The notes below the pieces were generated by a model. That model searched no databases and was not told the DNA's origin. It saw only the letters and a program-made list of their open reading frames with translations. Shown here piece after piece: positions 44,626 through 54,164 of a stretch of 64,000 bases of DNA. The position numbers and the translations under genes were made by a program. The DNA is from Candidatus Halobonum tyrrellensis G22 (GTDB taxonomy: Archaea; Halobacteriota; Halobacteria; Halobacteriales; Haloferacaceae): contig NZ_ASGZ01000002.1 of the NCBI RefSeq assembly GCF_000495475.1, positions 62,001-126,000 of the forward strand. The letters are read 5' to 3'. How positions within the stretch are numbered: position 1 is the first letter of the stretch; each line of letters opens with the position of its first letter.

Positions 44626-44725
44626 GGGCGGCGACGGGCGCTCGGAGTCGCGGTTCGACCGGAGAGCGAACCCGACGCGAGCACCCCGGACGGGACCGTC
44701 CGGAACCCGACCGCCACGGCCGGGC

Positions 44726-45808
44726 TCAGCCGGCGCCGACCGCCCCGGCGGCCGGCGTGACCGCCTCGGTCGTCGCGCTCTCGGCGGGCGCGGTCACGTT
44801 CACCCACAGCCGGAGGCTCCGGTAGGCGTTGTCGGTCGTCGGGGTCGCCGGCGGCTCCCCGCGGTAGAGGAGGTACGTCAACCGGAGGTCGTCGCCGGTC
44901 ATCGTCGGCGCCACCCGGTGGCGCCGGTGCCAGGTCTCGTTCGCGTCGACCGTCGAGGAGAACCGCCCCAACGGCTCGGCGTCGAGCACGGTCGTCGAGT
45001 TGTTCTCGACCCTGACGCGCTGGAGCTCGCTCACCACCGTGTACGACACCCGCTCGTGTTCGTGGTTGCCGACCCCGACGACCACCTGCTGGGGGTTGCC
45101 GGCGACGAACTCGGTCGGGTAGTCGTCCGCGACGAGCGTCCCGTCGTCCCGTTCGGTCAGCAGGTAGAACTCGGAGAACGCCTCCCCCTGTTTGGGGAAC
45201 GCCGCCACGAAGCCGACGCTGCCGACCGCGAGGAGGAGACTCGCGACCATGACCACGTTGAGCGCGGCGTCGGTCCGCGTCTCGGGGTCGAACAGTTCGG
45301 CGCGGGCGTCGGCGACCCACCGCTCGTACGGGACGCGGAACCGGTCGTCTGGGTCGAGCGCCGCCCGTCGCTGCGCCCCGACGTACGCGAACAGTAGCGT
45401 GAGCCCGCTCAGCGAGACCAAGATCGGTCCCAGCCGGAGCCCCCACGGCGTGAAGTTCAACACGAGACCGACCAGCGGAACGATGGCGATGCTCGTCCCG
45501 AACGAGAGCGCGACCCGCTCCATCCCGTCGATGCCGCTCGCGTCGCCCGGGTCGGCCGCGTCCGAACCGTCCGCCGACTCGCCGCGCTCGGGGAACAGCG
45601 CCGCGACGAACGCGTAGCCGGGGACGAACACCGAAAACAGCAGCGCGAACAGCGGCCGAGCGAGCGTCTCGCGGACGACGGGCAGCAGCGCCGCACAGCC
45701 CGCAAGCGCGACGAACACGACGACAGCGACGAGGTCGGCGGGGAACGTCCGGAGCGACGGCGGGAAGAACGCGCGCCAGTCGCCGTCGGGGTCGTTGTCG
45801 GTCCCCAT
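44726..45808 (-). CDS. DUF1616 domain-containing membrane protein
   Basis: A 360-residue protein. Four transmembrane helices (about 23-45, 48-70, 98-120, 125-145) contain PGYAFVAALFPER, the DUF1616 hallmark. A fifth helix (about 183-205) follows, then a C-terminal beta-rich domain of about 150 residues with several N-x-S/T sequons and a final hydrophobic stretch. DUF1616 proteins are archaeal, often near surface-protein or glycosylation genes; function unknown. It is last in a leftward gene series starting at 50564. Confidence 0.82.
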   Translation of the reverse strand: MGTDNDPDGDWRAFFPPSLRTFPADLVAVVVFVALAGCAALLPVVRETLARPLFALLFSVFVPGYAFVAALFPERGESADGSDAADPGDASGIDGMERVALSFGTSIAIVPLVGLVLNFTPWGLRLGPILVSLSGLTLLFAYVGAQRRAALDPDDRFRVPYERWVADARAELFDPETRTDAALNVVMVASLLLAVGSVGFVAAFPKQGEAFSEFYLLTERDDGTLVADDYPTEFVAGNPQQVVVGVGNHEHERVSYTVVSELQRVRVENNSTTVLDAEPLGRFSSTVDANETWHRRHRVAPTMTGDDLRLTYLLYRGEPPATPTTDNAYRSLRLWVNVTAPAESATTEAVTPAAGAVGAG

Positions 45809-45899
45809 TACGCGCCCCCTGCCGACGGGCCGGCAAAAGTCGGTCGGTCCCGCCCCTGTGGGGCCGACTGCCGGTCGGTGGGGCGGCTACGCGAGCACA

Positions 45900-48122
45900 T
45901 CAGTCGTCCCCTCCGTCGCCCCGTGCCGACGCCGACACGTCGGTTCCGACGACGACGCCCGCCTGTTTGAGCGCCTCGTCGGCCGTCTCGGTCGTGCTCT
46001 CGGCGGACGAGAACGCCGCGCGCTCGTACGCGGCGGTGAGCCGTTCGAGCGCCTCGCCGCTCTCCCGGTCGAGCGCGTCACGGTAGGCGGTGAGTAGCTC
46101 CCAGTGGGTGAGCGTCGGGTCGATACCGAACCGGGCGTCGAGGCTCCGCCTGGCCGCGGCGTACGCGCGGACGACCGCCGCGTCGGACCCCTCCTCGCGC
46201 AACTGCATCTCCGCCGCGTCGAGTAGGAGGTCGCCCGCGTCGCTCCGCACGCTCTCCGGCGGCTCGTCGATGCGTGCGCGCTCCGAGCGGCTGGTTGCGC
46301 TCCCGTCCCGCTGCGCGTCGTCGCCGCCGAGCGTCGCCGTCCATCCGCCGACCGAACGGAGCCCCCCCTCGACCCACGACTCGTAGGCGAGTCCGGAGAC
46401 GGCGAGGAGGACGACGAGGACGACCAGCGCGCCGAGCGCGAGCAGCGTCGGGTCGAGGTCGTCTAGCGGCCCGAGCGAAAACCCGGTGTCGACGTCGGGG
46501 ACGAGACCGTCCGACCGTGGTGCGGTGCCGACGTCGAGGGTCACGTCGGCCGGCGCGAGGTTCCCACCCGGCGGGTCGTACGCGACGGTCACCGCGACCG
46601 ACTCGTTCGCGGGCACGTCCGGGACCGAGACGTTGGTCGCGAACGACCCCGCCTCACCGGAGCGGACGGTGGCGAGCGTCTCGGTCCCCCGCCGAATCTC
46701 GAGTCTCGCGCCGGTGACCGGCGTGTCGCCGACGGTCATGCGTCCGGAGAGGCGAACCGTCTCGGCGCCGAGGCGGGCGGCGCGAACGGCGAGGGCGGGC
46801 GTGGTCGTGTCGACCGGGACCGTCGTCGACGCCGGGGCGGCGGTCACGGCGCGGTTCTCCCGTACGACCCGGACGGCGAGCGTTGGCGACCCGTTGGCGA
46901 CGGCCGCCGGGAGCGGCTCCGAGAGCGCGAACCCTCCCGACTCGTTCGTCCGCGTCGCGTTGAACGGAATCCCGTCGAGCACCACGGTGACCGGAACTCC
47001 GGCGACGGGGCGCCCGTCGACCCGGAGGGATCCAACGACCGACACGTCGTCGCCGAACCCGAGAGCCGACGCGCCGGCGTCGGCCCCGAGTCGGAGCGTC
47101 CCCTCGACCGACTCGACCGAGACGTTCGTCCGCGCGACGGTGGCGGTGTACTGCGAGCCGTTCCCCGGGACGTACCGCGCGACGACCTCGACCGGTCCGG
47201 TCGGCGCCGTCGTCGGGCGGTAGACGACTTCGAACGTGCCGTCCGGGTCGGTTTGCGTCTCGAACGTCGCGTTCGCCGCGCTGACGACCACCGTCCGGTT
47301 GGCGAGCGGCGTCCCGTCGTCCGCTCGCAGTTCCCCGCTGATGGCCACCGGGTCGACGAACGAGGCGGTCGAGGAGTTCGCCGAGACGGTCAGGGTTGGC
47401 GGGTCGAACTCCGCGGTCCGGATCTCCTCGGTCGTCTCGGAGACGTTCGCCGTCACCTCCTCGGTTATCTCCCCCGCCGGCGCGACGTCCAGCGTGCCGT
47501 TCGCGAGGATGGTCTCGTAGTCGGCCGACAACCGACTGCCCAGCGTCACGACCCTCTCGCCCTGTCGGGAGAGCTCCTGTGCGAGTTCGCGCGCCCGCTG
47601 GACGTCGTTCCCCCTGCGCGCCTCGCGGTAGGCGGCGAGCGTCTCGCGGTACTCCCGCACCGCCCGCACGTACGCCAGTTGCCGCTCGGCCGTCCGGTTG
47701 AGCACCCGGCTCACGTTGTCGTCGCCGGTCTCCTCGGTCGCCTCCGCCACCGCGGCGTACCGCGAGGCGAGCGAGGGGAACTCCGACTCGATCGCCTCGC
47801 ACGTCTCGTTCGTCCCGGCGTCGACCCCTTCGGCGCACGCGACGAGCGCGTCGTCGATCCGGACGGCCAGCCACCGTCGGAGCGCGGTGAGGTTCCCCTC
47901 GCCCGCGGCCGAGTCCGACCGCTCGTGGCGGACGGTGGAGTCGGTCGAGTTGTTCACCGGTGTCGCCTGCTGTTGGTGTACGACGGGCTGAGACGCAGGT
48001 ACGGCGGGGCGGTCCCGGTTGGCGTCCGGGTGGTCCGCGGCCACCGCCGGGCCGACCGCGACGGTGATCAGGAGGAACGCGACGGCGAGCGGCCAGAGGC
48101 GACGGTCGGCGGGGAGGCTCAC
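45900..48122 (-). CDS. exported multi-domain protein with Ig-like repeats and C-terminal DUF4129
   Basis: A 740-residue protein. Signal peptide at 1-28 (LWPLAVAFLLITVAVGPAVA), an alpha-helical region about 70-240, then four beta-sandwich repeats with the carboxypeptidase-regulatory pattern, from about 245 to 550 (for example GRPVAGVPVTVVLDGIPF and DTPVTGARLEIRRGTETL). A transmembrane helix follows (LALGALVVLVVLLAVSGLAYE, about 565-590), then a cytoplasmic DUF4129-like domain near 640-700 (VRAYAAARRSLDARFGI, LTAYRDAL). In MoxR loci DUF4129 normally ends transglutaminase-type proteins. The large extracellular part suggests contact with the cell envelope. Confidence 0.8.
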   Translation of the reverse strand: MSLPADRRLWPLAVAFLLITVAVGPAVAADHPDANRDRPAVPASQPVVHQQQATPVNNSTDSTVRHERSDSAAGEGNLTALRRWLAVRIDDALVACAEGVDAGTNETCEAIESEFPSLASRYAAVAEATEETGDDNVSRVLNRTAERQLAYVRAVREYRETLAAYREARRGNDVQRARELAQELSRQGERVVTLGSRLSADYETILANGTLDVAPAGEITEEVTANVSETTEEIRTAEFDPPTLTVSANSSTASFVDPVAISGELRADDGTPLANRTVVVSAANATFETQTDPDGTFEVVYRPTTAPTGPVEVVARYVPGNGSQYTATVARTNVSVESVEGTLRLGADAGASALGFGDDVSVVGSLRVDGRPVAGVPVTVVLDGIPFNATRTNESGGFALSEPLPAAVANGSPTLAVRVVRENRAVTAAPASTTVPVDTTTPALAVRAARLGAETVRLSGRMTVGDTPVTGARLEIRRGTETLATVRSGEAGSFATNVSVPDVPANESVAVTVAYDPPGGNLAPADVTLDVGTAPRSDGLVPDVDTGFSLGPLDDLDPTLLALGALVVLVVLLAVSGLAYESWVEGGLRSVGGWTATLGGDDAQRDGSATSRSERARIDEPPESVRSDAGDLLLDAAEMQLREEGSDAAVVRAYAAARRSLDARFGIDPTLTHWELLTAYRDALDRESGEALERLTAAYERAAFSSAESTTETADEALKQAGVVVGTDVSASARGDGGDD

Positions 48123-48206
48123 TCGCCGGTCACGCCTCCCGCCGACCGGTCGGTGTTCGCGGGGGCGGGCCGGTGCCGTGCCGGTGGCGACATCGCGTAC
48201 ACGCTC

Positions 48207-49247
48207 TCAGTCGGACTCCTCCGACGGTGCGTCGGCGGCGTCGGCGGGTCCGTCGCCGGGGTCGCCGCCGTCGCCGACCGCCGTGGCGTTCCCGTCGCCC
48301 TCGCCCGCGTCGGGCGTGGTCACGGAGTCGAGCACCTCCCGGACCACCACCTCCGGCGAGACGTCGCTGAGTTCCGCGTCCGTCGAGAGCACCAGCCGGT
48401 GGGCCAACACCCGTTCGGCGAGCGTCTTCGTGTCGTCGGGGATGACGTAATCGCGCCCACGGATCGCCGCCCGCGCCTTCGACGCCTGGAGCAGTCCGAT
48501 GGCCGCCCGCGGGGAGGCGCCGTACGCGACGTCGGAACTCGTCCGCGTCCCCTCGACGACGTCGAGGACGTAGTCGCGGACCGCCTCGGAGACGTACACC
48601 TCCTCGACCGCCTCGCGCGCGGCGACGATATCGGCGCGCCCGACGACGCTGTCGACGCCGGCCGACCCCGCGTCGGGGTCGGCGTCGAACACGTCGAGTA
48701 GTCGGGCTTCGAGCGCCCGGGGCGGGATCTCGACCCGGAGTTTGAGCAGGAAGCGGTCGCGTTGCGCCTCCGGCAGGCCGAACGTGCCCTCCATCTCGAT
48801 GGGGTTCTGCGTCGCCACGATCATGAACGGCGACGGCAGCGGGTGGGTCTCGCCCTCGATGGTCACCTGCCGCTCTTGCATCGCCTCCAACAGCGCGCTC
48901 TGGGTCTTCGGCGTCGCGCGGTTGATCTCGTCGGCGACGACGACGTTCGAGAACACCGGTCCCTTCTGGAGGTCGAACTCACCGGTCCCCGACCGGTAGA
49001 TCCGCGTCCCGGTGACGTCGGCGGGCAACAGGTCCGGCGTCATCTGGAGCCGACGGTAGTCGAGTCCGAGCGTCTGTGCGAACAGGTTGGCGATCGTCGT
49101 CTTGGCGACGCCCGGAACGCCCTCCAACAGGACGTGCCCCCGGGTGAACAGCGCGACCGTCAGACCCTCGAGAATATCCTCGTTTCCAACGAGCACCCGA
49201 CCGGCTTCGTCCCGAATAGTTTCGAACAACTCGTCGGGGTCAGTCAT
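48207..49247 (-). CDS. MoxR family AAA ATPase
   Basis: A 346-residue MoxR-type AAA+ protein. Walker A is GVPGVAKTT near residue 43, Walker B VVADEINRATPKTQSALLEAMQE near 102, sensor 1 VATQNPIEMEGT near 145, and sensor 2 region YGASPRAAIGLLQASKA near 245. The C-terminal 40 residues are low-complexity acidic. MoxR ATPases act as chaperone-like remodelling factors for membrane-associated partners, usually DUF58 proteins. The DUF58 partner lies in the divergent operon at 41537. The start codon overlaps the DUF4350 stop by 8 nt. Confidence 0.92.
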   Translation of the reverse strand: MTDPDELFETIRDEAGRVLVGNEDILEGLTVALFTRGHVLLEGVPGVAKTTIANLFAQTLGLDYRRLQMTPDLLPADVTGTRIYRSGTGEFDLQKGPVFSNVVVADEINRATPKTQSALLEAMQERQVTIEGETHPLPSPFMIVATQNPIEMEGTFGLPEAQRDRFLLKLRVEIPPRALEARLLDVFDADPDAGSAGVDSVVGRADIVAAREAVEEVYVSEAVRDYVLDVVEGTRTSSDVAYGASPRAAIGLLQASKARAAIRGRDYVIPDDTKTLAERVLAHRLVLSTDAELSDVSPEVVVREVLDSVTTPDAGEGDGNATAVGDGGDPGDGPADAADAPSEESD

Positions 49248-50289
49248 CTTCCCACCCTTGTTTTCCCTCGTTGATAGTTCCTGCTATCAACCCGTCTACT
49301 CGTTCGGGGTCCCAGTCCGGGTGCCGGCGCCGGAGCCCCCGTCGGAGGCGTTCACGCGACGCGCGTGGGAGGTCGTTCGCGCGTCCGCGCGACCGGACGG
49401 CCGGGAGTCGGGCGCTCGCGAGGAGGACCGCACCCACGAGCGCGAAGCCGGTGGCGACTAGCGCGAGCGGGTTCCGCTGGAGGGTGAGCGTCGCCCGGAC
49501 CAGCGGCGGCGTCGGTCCGGCGTGCGAGAAGTCGAACAGTGCGGTCGCGTGACCCGAGAGGAGCGCGCGGGCGAACCCGCGGTTCCCGTCGAGTTCGAGC
49601 ATCTCGTTGATGAACAGGCTCGGGTCGCTCACGACGACGACGCGTCCGTCGCCCACCGTCTCGGCCGTGACGACGGGGGAGCGCCCGAGCGACTCGGCGT
49701 CGTCGAGCGCCGCGTTGCCGTTCTCGTCGGCGTACGCGAACGGCGACGTCTCGACGAGGACGCGCGCGCCGCCGGGGTCGAGGACGGTGCCGTGGTTCAG
49801 CGTGAGCCGGTCGACCCCCTCGGTCAGGTTCGACTCGGCGACGCCGGGGGCGACCGGGAGGTCGGGCGAGCCGTAGTAGTTGCGCTCGTCCCTGACGGGG
49901 GCGCCGTCGACACGGGTCGAGGCGCCGACGCGTTCGAGCAGCGGGTTCGAGTGGGTGCCGTAGTCCTCGGCGATGACCAACGTCCCGCCCGAGCGGACGA
50001 ACTCCCGGAGCCGGACCGCCTCGGCGTCGGTGTACCGCTCGTCGGGCGAGAGGACGAACGCCACCGTCTCGCCCGGTGTCACGTCGGCATACTCCGCCAC
50101 GTCGGTCGCGACGAACGGCGACGCGCCGGCGGCCTCGGCCTCGTCGCGGAGCTCCGACGTCCCCTCCCAGCCGCGGTTGTACGCGTCGAACGCCCCGGCG
50201 GACGTCGACGCCGCCCACACGCCCGTGACGACGAGCGCGAGCGCCAGTCCCGCGACCAGGAGTTTCGGCGCGGGCCGCGGGAGGTCCAT
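49240..50289 (-). CDS. DUF4350 domain-containing membrane protein
   Basis: A 349-residue protein. An N-terminal membrane anchor (about 7-27), a DUF4350 domain (about 60-220) in which VAFVLSPDERYTDAEAVRLREFVRSGGTLVIAEDYG resembles a GATase-like (ThuA) fold, a second membrane helix (LALVATGFALVGAVLLASARL, about 283-303) and a basic tail. DUF4350 proteins form part of MoxR-DUF58-DUF4129 loci; function unknown. ATG 50289 overlaps the stop of the next gene upstream (ATGA), which fixes the start against a longer frame to 50520. Confidence 0.82.
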   Translation of the reverse strand: MDLPRPAPKLLVAGLALALVVTGVWAASTSAGAFDAYNRGWEGTSELRDEAEAAGASPFVATDVAEYADVTPGETVAFVLSPDERYTDAEAVRLREFVRSGGTLVIAEDYGTHSNPLLERVGASTRVDGAPVRDERNYYGSPDLPVAPGVAESNLTEGVDRLTLNHGTVLDPGGARVLVETSPFAYADENGNAALDDAESLGRSPVVTAETVGDGRVVVVSDPSLFINEMLELDGNRGFARALLSGHATALFDFSHAGPTPPLVRATLTLQRNPLALVATGFALVGAVLLASARLPAVRSRGRANDLPRASRERLRRGLRRRHPDWDPERVDGLIAGTINEGKQGWEDD

Positions 50290-50564
50290 CAGAGCACCCC
50301 CGGGGGAAGGAGAGCGAGGATCCGCCGTACGACGATGTACGCGAACCCGGCGAGTCCGAGGAGGACCACCCACTTCAGCCGGCGGCGCCACCGGGGGGTG
50401 ACCCGGAACGGCGCCGTCAGTTCGACGACGACGAGAAAGCCGATGAGCGAGACGACGAAGAACAGTTCGTACGTCAGCGAGTCGAGGAGGACGAGCACGA
50501 GCGCCGACGCCAGCATCCACGCGACGTGCGCGTGGACGAACCGCCGGCGCCTCGTGATTGCCAT
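50289..50564 (-). CDS. 91-residue membrane protein, first gene of the MoxR operon
   Basis: ATG 50564 gives a 91-residue protein with a basic start (MAITRRRRFVHAHV), two close transmembrane helices (about 16-48), a basic loop with RVTPRWRRRLK and a third helix (about 67-85). The stop overlaps the DUF4350 start, so it is translationally coupled. It belongs with small membrane proteins of haloarchaeal MoxR loci; no function known. Confidence 0.72.
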   Translation of the reverse strand: MAITRRRRFVHAHVAWMLASALVLVLLDSLTYELFFVVSLIGFLVVVELTAPFRVTPRWRRRLKWVVLLGLAGFAYIVVRRILALLPPGVL

Positions 50565-50682
50565 ACGCGGTCGTTGCGGCGGATCCGTTTGAAGGTGACG
50601 ACGTCGGGAACTCCCGACCCCGCGTCGGGTCCGTCCGCGCTCGGGCCGACGCGCGAGTGCCCGCCGGTGACGACGCCAGCGG

Positions 50683-51558
50683 TCACAGCGTACCGCCGTA
50701 CCCTCCCTCGCCGTAGCCGAACGACTCCTCGGGGCTCGCGGTGCGTCCGTCGGTCGTCGAGGAACCGCTCGTCCCCGTGTAGTCGGCGGGGTCGACTCGC
50801 TCGCCGTCGACGAACACCTCCGCGTCGCCGTCGAGCGAGAGAGTCGTCGGCTCACCGCGGAACGAGTACTCGTCTCGCCCCGCCCAGACGGCCCCGCGCG
50901 CGTTCCGTTCCGAGAAGCCGTCCCAGTGCGAGAGGCCCGCACCCGAGACGACTTCCTCGCTCGCCGTGAACTCGTACGTCGCCTTCGTCCCGGTACCGGC
51001 GACCACGAGCGTGTGAAGGCCGCCTCCGTAGTCGCCGGGGTCGACCCGTGTCCCGTCGATGAACACCTCCGCGTCGCCGTCCACGGACAGGTCGGTTACG
51101 TCGCCGTCGAAGGAGTACTCGTCTCCCCCCTCCCAGACGACCCCGCGCGCGCTCCCTCCCGAGAAGCCGTCCCACCCCGAGAGGCGGGCGGCCGAGACGA
51201 CCTCGCCGCTCACCGAGAACTCGTACGTGCTCCGCTCCCCCGTCCCGGAGACGACGAGCGAGTGGGTTTCGCCGCCCGCGCCGTCCGCGTCCGCCGCGGC
51301 GGAGTCGAACTCGCGCTCCTCGCCGGCGTCGCCGTCGGTCAGCGGGACGCCGCCGTAGCCGAACCCGACGACGGTCGGCCCCGCGTCGGTGTCGGTCCCG
51401 CTCTCGGTCGCACGCGCGCGCGACGAACCCAAGTTGACCCCGACGGCACCGGCGACGAGTCCCAGAACCGAGCGGCGAGTCGCCGTCGGTCCCCCGTCCG
51501 CGTCGTCGGTCGGTCGCTCCCCGCTTCCCCCCGTCGTCTCCGCCGTCTCGTCCCCCAT
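50683..51558 (-). CDS. Tat-exported protein with two long internal repeats
   Basis: A 291-residue protein. After an acidic N-terminus, ATRRSVLGLVAGAVGVN (about 26-42) is a twin-arginine signal. The mature part has two roughly 80-residue repeats, one beginning HSLVVSGTGERSTYEFSVSG and the other HTLVVAGTGTKATYEFTASE, about 60% identical by eye, each ending VDPGDYG or VDPADYT. Each repeat reads like a beta-sandwich carrying W-D-G-F and DEYSF motifs. The tail is glycine-rich. ATG 51558 places the signal at the normal distance; an in-frame ATG at 51591 is the alternative. No catalytic motif; a secreted surface or binding protein is likely. Confidence 0.75.
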   Translation of the reverse strand: MGDETAETTGGSGERPTDDADGGPTATRRSVLGLVAGAVGVNLGSSRARATESGTDTDAGPTVVGFGYGGVPLTDGDAGEEREFDSAAADADGAGGETHSLVVSGTGERSTYEFSVSGEVVSAARLSGWDGFSGGSARGVVWEGGDEYSFDGDVTDLSVDGDAEVFIDGTRVDPGDYGGGLHTLVVAGTGTKATYEFTASEEVVSGAGLSHWDGFSERNARGAVWAGRDEYSFRGEPTTLSLDGDAEVFVDGERVDPADYTGTSGSSTTDGRTASPEESFGYGEGGYGGTL

Positions 51559-51906
51559 GTTCCGTATCGAACCGGGTCCGCTGTCGAACATAAGCCCGGC
51601 GCGCGAATTATCAGAGCCGCGAATCCAGGGGTGGGACGCGCCCCGCAGAGCGACGGCAGTCCGTGAGGACGACCGGCGAACACGCTCACGAGCGAACGCG
51701 TCTCCCGCTCTCGGATCCGAAATCGCCAGGTTCGACCGGACGTACGCGTGACGCGCGAGGAACCGCGGCCGATTCTACGAGAGGGTACTGTAGCCGGTCG
51801 AATGCGAGTCACCGGCCGCGGGGTCGCTCGTCCGTTCGGAACCGAGCGGTCGAACGGGGTCCGAGCGAAAAGCGACCCCGGGTCGGCGGCTACGCGGCCC
51901 GTCGAG
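51559..51906. other. intergenic interval
   Basis: About 350 bp between the Tat-protein start and the GntP stop codon. I see no gene; frames here are short and basic. Confidence 0.5.
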
Positions 51907-53301
51907 TTACGTCAGCGGCACCACCGTCGAGAAGGCGAGCACCGTGACGATACCGGTGACCGAGAGGATCGTCGTCATGACGGTCCACGTCTTGAGCGTC
52001 TCCGTCTGTGTGAGCCCCCCGATCTCGTTCATCAACCAGAAGCCCGAGTCGTTGTACCACGAGCAGATGATGCCGCCCGACCCGATCGCCATCACGAGGT
52101 AGGCGGGGTGGACCGCGAGTTGGCCCGTCTGGGGAGCCATGATCCCTGCGGTGGTGAGCATCGCGGCGGTTGCGGACCCCTGTGCGACCCGGACGATAGC
52201 CGCGATCAGCCACGCGGTCAACAGCAGGTTGATCCCGAGCCCCGAGAGCACGCCGGAGATGTACGAGCCGACGCCCGACGCGGCCAAGAGCGCGCCGAAC
52301 GCACCGCCCATCGCGGTGATCGCGGCGATGTTCCCGCCGCTCCGGAGTGCCTCGGTGAGTTCGTCCTCCCACAGCGACCGCGAGAGATCCGACCACCGGA
52401 GATACGTCAGCGCGGCGACGAGCGCCGCGACCGTGAGCGCGATGTTCGAGTTACCGACGAACGACACGTACGGCTTGACCGTCGTGAAGACGGGGTAGAT
52501 CTCTTCGAGCGTGTCGACGACCGTGAGCGAACTCACGAACGCGATCGCGATCACGATCGGAAGCGCCGACTCGAACACGCCCGGCAGCGAGTCGGTGCTA
52601 CGCTGTGCGCGCTCTTCGAGTTCCTCGGTGGTCGTCCCCATCGAGTCGCGGAGCGGGATCTGCATCCGCGCGTTGATCCAGTGTCCGTACGCGAGTCCCG
52701 CGACGGCCGCAGAGGGGATGGCCACGACGACACCGACCAGGATGGTGACCCCGAGGGTGACGCCGATCTCGTCGGCGACGGCGAGCGGACCCGGCGTCGG
52801 CGGGATGAACACGTGCGCCGCGGTGCCGCCGGCTCCGACCGCCATGAGGTACAGCGCGTAGTTCTTCCCCTGTCGGGCGCGCATCGACCGCGCGAGCGGT
52901 GCGAGCAAGAAGAGCACGCTGTCGAAGAACACCGGGATGGAGAGGACGGTACTGCTCCCCCACAGCGCGAACTCCGAGTTGTCGCTTCCGACGAGCGACT
53001 GAAAGCCGCGGACGATCCGCTGTGCGGAGCCGCTCTCGAGCATCGACTTGCCGATGATCGCAGCCATCAAGATCGGGATCCCGATCCCCTCCATCCCCGC
53101 GCCGAACTCCGCCGCGGTTCTCGTCGCGGCGTCGGCGAGCGAGAAGTCCTGGACGAACACGGAGTTGATCAGCCCGACGGAGAACGCGGCGAGCGTCAAC
53201 CCGACGAACGCCGGGAGGTCCCAGACCACGAGTAACAGTACTACCAAGACGAGCCCAACCGCGAAGGTCAAAAGCGGACTATGGGCGAACTGGACTGCCA
53301 T
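51907..53301 (-). CDS. GntP family gluconate/sugar-acid permease
   Basis: A 464-residue permease of the gluconate:H+ symporter (GntP/GNT) family with about twelve helices. Family blocks: IPILMAAIIGKSMLESGSAQRIVRGF near residue 73, GSSTVLSIPVFFDSVLFLLAPLARSM near 113, HVFIPPTPGPLAVADEIGV near 160, and the C-terminal GSGGIICSWYNDSGFWLMNE near 410, a highly conserved segment with D. It imports gluconate or a related hydroxy acid, which could feed the oxidative sugar-acid enzymes at 7-13 kb. A 13-bp hairpin (CCGCT-GAA-AGCGG, 53328-53340) and a TATA-like ATATAG lie upstream of the start. Confidence 0.9.
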   Translation of the reverse strand: MAVQFAHSPLLTFAVGLVLVVLLLVVWDLPAFVGLTLAAFSVGLINSVFVQDFSLADAATRTAAEFGAGMEGIGIPILMAAIIGKSMLESGSAQRIVRGFQSLVGSDNSEFALWGSSTVLSIPVFFDSVLFLLAPLARSMRARQGKNYALYLMAVGAGGTAAHVFIPPTPGPLAVADEIGVTLGVTILVGVVVAIPSAAVAGLAYGHWINARMQIPLRDSMGTTTEELEERAQRSTDSLPGVFESALPIVIAIAFVSSLTVVDTLEEIYPVFTTVKPYVSFVGNSNIALTVAALVAALTYLRWSDLSRSLWEDELTEALRSGGNIAAITAMGGAFGALLAASGVGSYISGVLSGLGINLLLTAWLIAAIVRVAQGSATAAMLTTAGIMAPQTGQLAVHPAYLVMAIGSGGIICSWYNDSGFWLMNEIGGLTQTETLKTWTVMTTILSVTGIVTVLAFSTVVPLT

Positions 53302-53478
53302 ACAGATCGGACTATCGTGATCCTCGTCCGCTGAAAGCGGTTTCTATATCTACTCTGTATAATTATTATAAATTATTGTTTCTTGAAAACAATACGGTCG
53401 TTTCACATGGAGAGCGGCCGGTCGTTCCCGGGAGGGGAGCGACGCGGAGGAGCGTACCGATGTCTTATTCCGTCGACG

Positions 53479-53940
53479 GTGTCCGCCTCGGATGTGGAAC
53501 GAGTACTCGCGGTCGTCGACACCACCGACGTGGCCAAGGAACTCGTACGCGAGGCCGGGTCGCTCGCCGAGGGGATGGACGCCAAACTGGTCCTGGTGCA
53601 CGTCACGACCGAGGAGGCGTACACCGCCCGTCGCGGCGCGATGGAGTCGCTCCCGAACTCCGCGGCGAGTTACACCCACGACGACGCCCGCCGAGGAGCG
53701 ACGGAGTTCGCCCGCGACATCGGCGACGAGGTGTTCGCCGGGACCGAGGTGGAGTACGACGCCGTCGGCGCACTGGGCGACGAGGCGACGGAGGTGCTGG
53801 GGGTCGCCGAGGAGTACGACTGCGACTACGTCTTCCTCACGGGACGCCAGCGTTCGCCCGCCGGGAAGGCGCTGTTCGGCGATACGACCCAGCGGGTCGT
53901 CCTTGACTTCGACGGGTACGTGACCGTGAAGACGGAGTGA
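53479..53940 (+). CDS. universal stress protein (UspA family)
   Basis: A 153-residue UspA-fold protein: strand 1 VERVLAVVDTTDVAKELVREA, an acidic helical middle, DCDYVFLTGRQRSPAGKALFGDTTQ near 120 as the ATP-phosphate loop (G-x2-R-x-G-x8-10-G-S/T variant) and a final strand VVLDFDGYVTV. GTG 53479 is preferred because it starts right before strand 1; the frame is open to 53383. The adjacent AT-rich TATAATTATTATAAATTA stretch (about 53359-53376) provides a promoter. It is divergent from gntP. Confidence 0.83.
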   Translation: MSASDVERVLAVVDTTDVAKELVREAGSLAEGMDAKLVLVHVTTEEAYTARRGAMESLPNSAASYTHDDARRGATEFARDIGDEVFAGTEVEYDAVGALGDEATEVLGVAEEYDCDYVFLTGRQRSPAGKALFGDTTQRVVLDFDGYVTVKTE

Positions 53941-54164
53941 GGGGTGGCGAATCCGCGGACACGTCGTTCCGGCGGGTCCGCCCGCTCCTCCGCGAACGCG
54001 TCGAGTACTCCGTCGACCCGTTCGTGTGAGAGACGGACGGGAGAGGGACGACGTGAACCGCGGTGGGCTCCTCGTTCGCCGTCGATCGTAGCCCGCCGGC
54101 TACGACGGAGCGGGATGCGCCGAAGGAGTGGTGCCGTGCCGAAACGGTAATGAGGTGTTGATAT

